This document shows positions 33,297 through 39,139 of a DNA stretch of 44,994 nucleotides, piece after piece. The stretch comes from an uncultured Akkermansia sp. (GTDB lineage: Bacteria; Verrucomicrobiota; Verrucomicrobiia; Verrucomicrobiales; Akkermansiaceae). A program made the translations under genes and the position numbers. Position 1 is the stretch's first letter; the number at the start of each line of letters is the position of its first letter. The notes below the pieces were generated by a model. The model had not been told where the DNA came from. It saw nothing but the letters and a program-made list of their open reading frames with translations, and did not search any database. The stretch lies in the NCBI GenBank assembly GCA_904501915.1, contig CAJGCV010000002.1, positions 1 through 44,994 on the forward strand, given 5' to 3'.

Positions 33297-33890
33297 TTAT
33301 GCTTTCAGTTCGTTGCCCAGCTCGATGATGGAGTATTCACCCGGGCGCAGGCGATAGACAATCTGCAGCACATTGCGGCGCGCGTTGCGGTACAGCACAA
33401 AGGGCTTGCCGGAGATTTCCAGCTCCATGATGGCGTCTTCCTTGTACATGGTGCGCAGGTCGTACCCTTCGCGGGAGATGCGTACCGGCTTCGGGTCCTC
33501 CGGACCATCGGTATCGTCGTAATCCAGCACGTCTTCCTCGTACACCTTCTCGTCCAGCTTGCGGATGCTCTGTGAGCGGTGCGGGCGGTAGTGCTTCATG
33601 AGGCGGGTCTTGTGCTTGCGCATGCGGCGCATGATCTTGGTGATTGTTTCGTCGATAGCGGCGTACAAGTCATCGCAAGAGGTAGATGCCTGAATGGTGA
33701 TATGGTCAGCGCAGAAGAGCACGATTTCGGCCATCTGACGGTCTTTCTGCACATCCACCACTACGCGTGCTTCCACAATCTTCGGGTAATCGATATGGAT
33801 GGCTTCAATTTTCTTCGTAGCGAAATCACGGATGGCATCAGTCACATCAATATGACGGCCCGTAACAGTAATATTAGTATCACTCGGCAT
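33297..33890 (-). CDS. hpf: Ribosome hibernation promoting factor, long form
   Basis: 197 residues. The N-terminal RaiA/HPF domain (about 1-100: ITVTGRHIDVTDAIRDFATKK, DLYAAIDETITKIMRRMRKH) binds the 30S decoding region; the C-terminal domain (about 140-195: SREGYDLRTMYKEDAIMELE, FVLYRNARRNVLQIVYRL) dimerises to form 100S ribosomes. The presence of both makes it the long form. Unlike many genes here it has a clear Shine-Dalgarno sequence (AAAGAGG, eight bases before the ATG) and a leader of about 70 nt, which suggests post-transcriptional control of a stress gene. Confidence 0.95.
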   Translation of the reverse strand: MPSDTNITVTGRHIDVTDAIRDFATKKIEAIHIDYPKIVEARVVVDVQKDRQMAEIVLFCADHITIQASTSCDDLYAAIDETITKIMRRMRKHKTRLMKHYRPHRSQSIRKLDEKVYEEDVLDYDDTDGPEDPKPVRISREGYDLRTMYKEDAIMELEISGKPFVLYRNARRNVLQIVYRLRPGEYSIIELGNELKA

Positions 33891-33968
33891 GGTTGTTACC
33901 TCTTTCTATTGGTTTGGTTTGGTTTTCTGTGCAGGCAGGCTGCATGACACCACCTTTCTGCAATACTC

Positions 33969-33996
33969 ATCATAACCTGCTTTGTGATTTTTGCAA
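33969..33996 (-). promoter_or_regulatory. hpf promoter
   Basis: TTGCAA (33991-33996), 16-nt spacer, TATGAT (33969-33974) on the minus strand, about 80 nt before the start codon. The leader includes a repeated AACCAAACC run just before the Shine-Dalgarno sequence. Confidence 0.6.
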
Positions 33997-34031
33997 GATA
34001 ATTCTGCTTTGCAGAGTAAAAATTCTGCATA

Positions 34032-34050
34032 ACGGCGCGGTTTGCGCCGT
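34032..34050 (-). terminator. Candidate terminator after the YggU gene
   Basis: ACGGCGC, loop GGTTT, GCGCCGT: perfect 7-bp arms just past the stop at 34053. The T-run (ATTTTTAC) lies about ten bases further, so termination efficiency is uncertain. Confidence 0.5.
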
Positions 34051-34052
34051 GT

Positions 34053-34319
34053 TTATCCCTGGATCTGGCCCAGGTCGGTATCATCGGGAATTTCTACCAG
34101 CTTAATGCGTCCGCTGGTGCCGTGCACAACTTCTACTGCAGCTTTTGGGATGCCCAGCGCCTTGGCCAGGAAGTGTACAATCTCCTTGTTTGCCTTGCCT
34201 TCCACGGGTGGGGCGGCTATTTTGACTTTGAGCACGCGTCCTACCTGGGGGTAATCGTCTTCCCAGCCCAGAATTTCGTTCTTTCTGGCACCGGGGGTTA
34301 CTTTGAGGGCAAGTTTCAT
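34053..34319 (-). CDS. YggU/DUF167 family protein
   Basis: 88 residues. The DUF167 pattern is clear: LALKVTPGARKNEI at the start, KIAAPPVEGKANKEIVHFLAKALG in the middle, and VVHGTSGRIKLVEI near the end. The fold is known but the function is not. It is the third gene of the secDF transcript, starting 4 nt after the CbiX-like stop. Confidence 0.9.
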   Translation of the reverse strand: MKLALKVTPGARKNEILGWEDDYPQVGRVLKVKIAAPPVEGKANKEIVHFLAKALGIPKAAVEVVHGTSGRIKLVEIPDDTDLGQIQG

Positions 34320-34323
34320 GAGC

Positions 34324-35172
34324 TTAGTCGTTCAGGAGTGATGCCAGGGCTGGCAGACGGGTGATTTCCTTGCCGCAGGCGGCTGCCTGAGCGGCGGTAG
34401 GCAGGTCTCGCCGGGTGTGTATGCCCTCGGTCAACAGGAAAGGCAGCAGCAGCACCCTGCGGGCGCGTATGGTTGTGAGAACTTCACTTGCCTGCGGGTG
34501 CTGGCTTGTGTATCCCAGGGCAATTTCTGTATAGGGCAGCAGTTCGCGCAGCCTCCGGCAGAAGAGCGCCGGTTCCGGCGGCGGTTCCGGCAGGGTGGAA
34601 TCATGCGCTACTACCAGCACGGCGGTATCTGTCCCCAGTTGCGGGCGCAGATTGCGCGCTGCGGCTTCTGCCAGCCATGGCGAGGCTCCCAGCACAGGCT
34701 GGAAAAAGAGCTGGGGTTTCACCGGAGCTGCTGCGTAGGCCTGGTGTAGTTTTTCTGCCAGTTTGCGCCCGCTGCTGGTGCCGCTTTGCATGAACATGGG
34801 GTATACCAGTATCGGGGCGTTGGTCGGTGGCAGAGCGGAGGTGTCTAAATTATTCAGGTGGGCTCGGTAAACGCGGTGCCGGGGCATGCGGATGCCGGGT
34901 GGATTAAGCTGCATGCCGTTTTCGTTGTAGCTGATGATGAGGTAGTTGCGTTTCCATTTGTGGTGGTAGCAGTACACCAGTGTAATGGCTCCGATGACAG
35001 CCAGCTGAGCCAGAGCAAAATGGAAATAGATAAGCCCCCTGAGGTGGGATTCCACTTCAGGGGGCAGGGTGGGGGAATCGAGACGCGCACCGCAATCCAC
35101 GGAGCCCCACACAGCAGCTGCAAACACAGCAGCGCAGAGCAGAAGCAGGGCGTGGAAGAGCGCGCGGTTCAT
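34324..35172 (-). CDS. CbiX/SirB-like domain protein with an N-terminal membrane anchor
   Basis: 282 residues. Two hydrophobic helices (about 4-22 and 46-68) precede a region that reads like the two halves of a CbiX/SirB chelatase: APILVYPMFMQSGTSSGRKLAEK and PVLGASPWLAEAAARNL, then VLVVAHDSTLPEPPPEPALF and LLLPFLLTEGIHTRRDLP. The His of GIHTRRDLP, usual in the second half, is kept, and VAHDS replaces the normal VAHGS; the first-half HGS is missing. The enzymes insert metal into sirohydrochlorin in the cytosol, and no other tetrapyrrole gene is nearby. Membrane attachment and the secDF operon suggest a different use of the fold. Confidence 0.7.
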   Translation of the reverse strand: MNRALFHALLLLCAAVFAAAVWGSVDCGARLDSPTLPPEVESHLRGLIYFHFALAQLAVIGAITLVYCYHHKWKRNYLIISYNENGMQLNPPGIRMPRHRVYRAHLNNLDTSALPPTNAPILVYPMFMQSGTSSGRKLAEKLHQAYAAAPVKPQLFFQPVLGASPWLAEAAARNLRPQLGTDTAVLVVAHDSTLPEPPPEPALFCRRLRELLPYTEIALGYTSQHPQASEVLTTIRARRVLLLPFLLTEGIHTRRDLPTAAQAAACGKEITRLPALASLLND

Positions 35173-35178
35173 GTGGGG

Positions 35179-37716
35179 TTAAACACCTGCTGCATCCTCG
35201 GCTTCCTGGAGCTCCTTGCGCAGGTCGCCGCGCTTGTCGAAGTAGAGCACCACGGGGGAGGCGATGTAGATGGAGGAGTAGGTGCCGATGAAGATACCCA
35301 GAAGCATGGTGATGGAGAAGTCCCACATGGAGGGACCACCCAGAGCCAGCAGGGCTATCAGTGCAGCAATGGTGGAACCGGAGGTGAGCAGCGTACGGGA
35401 AAGCGTGGAGTTGATGGCATCGTTCATGATGTCCACCAGCTTTTCACCGGGTTCTGCCAGGCGCAGGTGCTCACGGATACGGTCGTAGATAACGATGGTG
35501 TCGTTAATGGAGTAGCCGGCCACGGTCAGGAAGGCGCCGATGTGGATGATGCTCAATTCCGTACCCATGACAATCACCAGGATGATGATGGCCAGCACGT
35601 CGTGCAGGGTGGAGAAGAAGGCACCCATGGCGAAGGACCATTCGAATCGGATGGACAGGTAGAGGGTGATGCCGAGCATGCCCGCTGCCAGAGCGATGAG
35701 GGCTGTCTTGAAGAAGGCAGAACCCAGGGCGGCGCTCACTTCCTCGATGGAGGGAGCCTGCAGTTCCTTGACTCCAGCCACATTTGCACGCAGTTCATTG
35801 TCAATGCGCTGGGCTTCTTCCTTGCTGGCGCAGCGAATCTTGATGCTCGTATCGGTGGCAGAGGTGAACTGCTGCGTGGTTGCCTTCTTGGAAAGCTGCA
35901 TCTTCTCCACGTAGTCTTCCAGCTGCTTGTATTCCAGCTTGGAATCGGAGGGGACTACATAGGTGGAGGTGGCACCGCCCATGAAATCAACGCCCAGGGC
36001 GCTTTCACCACGCACGAAGACGGAGTAGGCCAGACCGGCAATCAGCACCAGGGAGGAGCAGATCATGGCGACCTTGCGGTACTTCATGAAATTGAATACC
36101 TTGCCCTGGAACGGGGCGCGTGCAAAGGTGAATTCCTTGAGCAGTCCCAGGTGCTCTGCCCAGAAGAAGAGTACGCGTGTAACCACAACGGCGCCAATGA
36201 GTGAGGTGATGATGCCCACGCTCGTGGTCACGGCAAAGCCCTTGATGGAGCCGCTGGCAATCCAGAACAGAATCACAGCGGTGATAAGGGAGGTGATGTT
36301 GGAGTCCCAGATGGCGGAGAAGGCCTTTTCGTATGCCTGGCGCAGGCATACCAGGAAGGGACGCCCGGAGGCTCGTTCTTCACGCATGCGTTCGTAGATG
36401 AGCACGTTGGCGTCCACTGCCACACCCATGGTCAGCACGATACCGGCGATACCCGGCAAGGTGAGCACAAAGCCGAAGAGGCTCATGAGCCCCAGCAGGG
36501 CAATGGCGTTGAAAGCCAGACCCACCATGGCGACCATGCCGGCGGAGCGGTAGTACCAGTAGCAGAAGAGGAATACGCCCAGCATGCCGACCAGACCGGC
36601 AATGCCGCTCTGCTCCAGAGCGCTCTGACCCAGCTGGGCAGATACATCTTTGCGGCCTTCAACCTTCAGGTCGCTGGAGAGCGGGTTGGCCAGTGCCTTG
36701 GAAATGTCTTCGGGTTCACCCTTGCCATTCAGGCCGCTGATGTTGAACTCCTTGTGCAGTACAGCCTGCACCACGGGAGCGCACTTGATCTGGTTGTTGA
36801 GCACAACGGCCAGGCGGTCACGGCCAATCTGCATGGCGCCGGTGAGACGGCCCATGCGGTCAGCACCTGTGCGGTTGAGCACCACATCCACATACCCCTT
36901 GCGCACATAGTCCGGGTGGGCCTGTGCCACTTCCTTACCGGTGATGTACATGTCCTTCTGCATGGCTGCATAGGGCTTCTGCAGCACCATGTATTCGACC
37001 ACGGGGCGTCCGTGCTTGTCCAGTTCGGGCAGCCCGGTTTCTTCGTTGATGTGGGGGTAGGGGAGAATCATGTAGTCATTCAGACCGAACTTGGTCGGAA
37101 TGCGGGGCAGGGCGGGCTTGCGGGCCTTGGTGTTGCCGGCTGCCACTTCTGCATCATAGGCGGCAAGCTTCTGTTCGTAGGCGGCAATCAGCTCGTAGGT
37201 GTCGGGGTCACCGATGACGCGCTCGCTCTCCGGGTAAACAGAAAGCAATTCCAGCTTGGCCATCTTGGTGAGCATCTTGACCATGGCGTCCAGCTTCTCG
37301 CTGTTCTTGGCGGGGTCGCTGTCCTGCTGCGGGATCTGGATGAGAATCTTATTGCCGGAGTGCAGAATCTGCACTTCGCTGGTACCGGTGGCATTGAGGC
37401 GCTCGTTGAGGATGTCGCATGCCTGCTGCATGTCTTCCTGCGAGGGTGGGGTCATTTCGCCGTGGTCATTGAGCTTCGGCTGAACTTCCAGGGTAAGCTC
37501 CACGCCGCCACGGATGTCGATACCGTAGTGCATGCCGTTGAGGAACAGTGAAAGCAGCGAGAAGGAGCACAGGCCAATGATGAAGAAGGTGCCTGCGTTG
37601 CGCTTTACTTTATCTTCCTCGGCTGCCAGGTACCAGAAAAACAGTACGATGAGCAGAATGCCTACGATGAAGTAGAATGCCGGTGTGTGAATGATGCTCT
37701 GTAAGAATTGGAACAT
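35179..37716 (-). CDS. secDF: SecDF fusion, protein translocase accessory membrane protein
   Basis: 845 residues joining SecD and SecF in one chain. The SecD part begins with one helix (about 12-35), has the D-motif GIDIRGGVELTLEV, a large periplasmic P1 domain (about 80-380) and six-helix RND core with TMGVAVDANVLIYERMREE; the SecF part has GVDFMGGATSTYVV and TVAGYSINDTIVIYDRIREHL. SecDF uses the proton motive force to pull exported proteins across the membrane. The longest frame begins at 37767, but that is at the -35 box; the ATG at 37716 (MFQFLQSIIHTPAF) follows the promoter by 23 nt. The CbiX-like and YggU genes follow within 7 nt each. Confidence 0.96.
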   Translation of the reverse strand: MFQFLQSIIHTPAFYFIVGILLIVLFFWYLAAEEDKVKRNAGTFFIIGLCSFSLLSLFLNGMHYGIDIRGGVELTLEVQPKLNDHGEMTPPSQEDMQQACDILNERLNATGTSEVQILHSGNKILIQIPQQDSDPAKNSEKLDAMVKMLTKMAKLELLSVYPESERVIGDPDTYELIAAYEQKLAAYDAEVAAGNTKARKPALPRIPTKFGLNDYMILPYPHINEETGLPELDKHGRPVVEYMVLQKPYAAMQKDMYITGKEVAQAHPDYVRKGYVDVVLNRTGADRMGRLTGAMQIGRDRLAVVLNNQIKCAPVVQAVLHKEFNISGLNGKGEPEDISKALANPLSSDLKVEGRKDVSAQLGQSALEQSGIAGLVGMLGVFLFCYWYYRSAGMVAMVGLAFNAIALLGLMSLFGFVLTLPGIAGIVLTMGVAVDANVLIYERMREERASGRPFLVCLRQAYEKAFSAIWDSNITSLITAVILFWIASGSIKGFAVTTSVGIITSLIGAVVVTRVLFFWAEHLGLLKEFTFARAPFQGKVFNFMKYRKVAMICSSLVLIAGLAYSVFVRGESALGVDFMGGATSTYVVPSDSKLEYKQLEDYVEKMQLSKKATTQQFTSATDTSIKIRCASKEEAQRIDNELRANVAGVKELQAPSIEEVSAALGSAFFKTALIALAAGMLGITLYLSIRFEWSFAMGAFFSTLHDVLAIIILVIVMGTELSIIHIGAFLTVAGYSINDTIVIYDRIREHLRLAEPGEKLVDIMNDAINSTLSRTLLTSGSTIAALIALLALGGPSMWDFSITMLLGIFIGTYSSIYIASPVVLYFDKRGDLRKELQEAEDAAGV

Positions 37717-37739
37717 GATACGTATAGGTGAACCGCACC

Positions 37740-37767
37740 ATTCTGCCAGTTTTTGGCGCTGCGTCAA
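37740..37767 (-). promoter_or_regulatory. secDF operon promoter
   Basis: TTGACG (37762-37767), 16-nt spacer, CAGAAT (37740-37745), 23 nt before the ATG at 37716. Confidence 0.6.
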
Positions 37768-37821
37768 GTCTGCATGGCGTCATTTTCGCGCGCGTGGGGT
37801 TATTTGTGGGCTTGTGTGTTC

Positions 37822-37884
37822 CATATGGAACGCGCTGCCGGGTGTTGTTCTTTTCTTGGCATGGGGTGCTGGTGGGTGTACAAC
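37822..37884 (+). promoter_or_regulatory. Promoter module of the virion-like gene, copy A (leaderless type)
   Basis: TTGGCA (37856-37861), 17-nt G-rich spacer, TACAAC (37879-37884), then seven bases to the ATG at 37892. A 23-nt element at 37822-37844 (core tggaacgcgctgccgggtg), which also completes a perfect palindrome gttccatatggaac at 37818-37831, lies 34 nt (start to start) upstream of the -35. The same element recurs at 44895 at the same distance from a second promoter. Confidence 0.65.
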
Positions 37885-37891
37885 TGGCGTC

Positions 37892-38374
37892 ATGGGATTT
37901 ACAGCAGCAACCGCTATGACATTGTTGAGCACCGCCGCTACCGTGGCGGGCAAAGCCGTGGAGGCGCAGGCAGAGCGCAAACAGGCTTCCGAAATGGAGA
38001 AAGCCGCCGCCGAACGCCGCCGCATCGCAGAGAATCAGGCCGGCGTCGTTACCCGCAACGCCATGGAAAACCAGCGTCGTGAGCAGCGCAATGCGCAGAT
38101 GCAGGTGGCTTCGGCCCGTGTGGATGCGGCGGCTTCCAATCTGGCTTCGGCGGGCACTGCATCGGTGCGCGAAACCGACCTCGCCACCCGCCTGGAGGAC
38201 GATATCAACAACCGCACCAACGCCGCTCTGCACGAGGCCAATACCCTCCGCACCCAGGGTGAATATGATGCACGCGACCTGGAAATGCAGTCCAGCCAGG
38301 CGCGCCTGCGGAGCAAGGGTGCCTGGCTGGGGGCAGCCGGTGGGTTATTCCGTGGCCTCAGCTCTATAGAGTAG
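37892..38374 (+). CDS. Phage virion-like coiled-coil protein
   Basis: 160 residues. A hydrophobic Ala/Thr-rich N-terminus (MGFTAATAMTLLSTAATVAG) leads into a long charged helix (about 25-75, Arg/Glu/Gln-rich), then NLASAGTASVRETDLATRLEDDINNRTNAA and a Gly-rich end (AWLGAAGGLFRGLSS). This arrangement, a helical RRE..Q segment, a short S/A-G-T turn, then a D-A-rich helix, resembles internal virion or tail proteins of podoviruses, but it is a recognised style rather than a proven family. No other phage gene is near. The frame is open further upstream; the ATG at 37892 is chosen from its promoter. Its last codons (FRGLSS) reappear at 38901 beyond the repeat block. Confidence 0.6.
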   Translation: MGFTAATAMTLLSTAATVAGKAVEAQAERKQASEMEKAAAERRRIAENQAGVVTRNAMENQRREQRNAQMQVASARVDAAASNLASAGTASVRETDLATRLEDDINNRTNAALHEANTLRTQGEYDARDLEMQSSQARLRSKGAWLGAAGGLFRGLSSIE

Positions 38375-38918
38375 ATTTTCATGCTGCAGGGTCCTCTCAC
38401 ATGTGCGCAGCACATGTTTTCATTTTTCATCTTTCATCTTTCATTTGAGCGCGCAGCGCGAGTTTTCATGCTCAAAAGCGTGTATGAAATGAAAACGCCC
38501 ACATTCGCGGACGAGTGAAAAATGAAGAATGAAAACGCGCATTGCAGCGCGTAAGAGGCGCTATCTCACATGTGCGCAGTACATGTTTTCATTTTTCATC
38601 TTTCATATGAGCGCGCAGCGCGAGTTTTTCATGCTGAAAAGCGTGCATGAAATGAAAACGCCCGCATTCGCGGACGAGTGAAAAACGAAGAATGAAAACG
38701 CGCTTTGCAGCGCGTAAGAGGCGCTATCTCACATGTGCGCAGCACATGTTTTCATTTTTCATCTTTCATTTTTCATCTTTCATTTGAGCGTGCAGCGCGA
38801 GTTTTCATGCTGAAAAGCGTGTAAGAAATGAAAACGCCCGCATTCGCGGACGAGTGAAAAACGAAGAATGAAAACGCGCCTTGCAGCGCGTAAGAGGCAC
38901 ATTCCGTGGTCTCAGCTC
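38347..38918. repeat. 18-bp direct repeats flanking the tandem repeat block
   Basis: attccgtggcctcagctc at 38347-38364 and attccgtggtctcagctc at 38901-38918 differ at one base. The first copy encodes the end of the virion-like protein (FRGLSS). After the second, the same frame would read on as FRGLSSVDWSSGGSGSSGS before a stop, which looks like an older C-terminus. The pair may be a target duplication from insertion of the block, or the trace of a local duplication. Confidence 0.6.
38396..38899. repeat. Three tandem ~163-172 bp units with variable heptamer runs
   Basis: Units begin at 38396, 38565 and 38728. Each contains, in order: a 19-bp dyad acatgtgcgcagcacatgt (third-base variant in unit 2); a run of 7-bp repeats of the form (t/c)tttcat, 4, 3 and 5 copies in units 1, 2 and 3; the dyad gcgcgcagcgcg; gttttcat...atgaaaac arms; cattcgcggacgagtgaaaa; and gcgcg...cagcgcgtaagaggc. 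The arms repeat in inverted form, so each unit can fold into a long stem. No credible gene lies in the block. Unit length differences follow the heptamer number, which points to slipped-strand variation. This is not a CRISPR: the units have no unique spacers. Confidence 0.88.
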
Positions 38919-39076
38919 GGTGGATTGGAGCTCCGGCGGCTCAGGCAGTTCAGGTAGTAATGCAGGGCGAGCTTGAGGACCGATGTGCGGTCCAGCTGGC
39001 GCTGTCGGGCAAAGTGTTCGAGCCGTTTGAAGAGGTCGGTTCTGCAGCGGAAGGTAATCATGTGAAGAGCGGGCAT
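38912..39076 (-). CDS. Ribbon-helix-helix (CopG/Arc-like) small regulator
   Basis: 54 residues beginning MPALHMITFRCRTDLFKRL. The pattern is that of a ribbon-helix-helix DNA-binding protein: beta strand HMITFRCR, helix DLFKRLEHFARQRQ, turn LD, helix TSVLKLALHYYLN. Such dimers are usually autoregulators of small units. Its own promoter and a 10-bp palindrome overlapping the -10 box and start codon support both the gene and autorepression. The stop codon lies inside the second 18-bp direct repeat, convergent with the virion-like gene. No toxin gene is seen next to it. Confidence 0.72.
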   Translation of the reverse strand: MPALHMITFRCRTDLFKRLEHFARQRQLDRTSVLKLALHYYLNCLSRRSSNPPS

Positions 39077-39111
39077 GCTGGTAGTATGCCCGCTCGTTCC
39101 TGTTCATTCAA
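39067..39111 (-). promoter_or_regulatory. Promoter (leaderless type) and palindromic operator of the RHH gene
   Basis: TTGAAT (39106-39111), 17-nt spacer, CATACT (39083-39088), six bases to the ATG at 39076. GAGCGGGCAT (39067-39076) and ATGCCCGCTC (39086-39095) are perfect 10-bp inverted arms nine bases apart, covering start codon and -10 box; a bound dimer pair would block transcription. Confidence 0.7.
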
Positions 39112-39139
39112 GTAAAGTTATGCGCTGTACTCCTAACGT

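Noticed and set aside
38396..38899. CRISPR array
   Set aside because: Units repeat over their full 163-172 bp, with no unique spacers of constant length and no cas genes nearby.
38906..39115. 69-codon plus-strand frame
   Set aside because: Antisense to the ribbon-helix-helix gene, which has the better protein pattern and its own promoter and operator.
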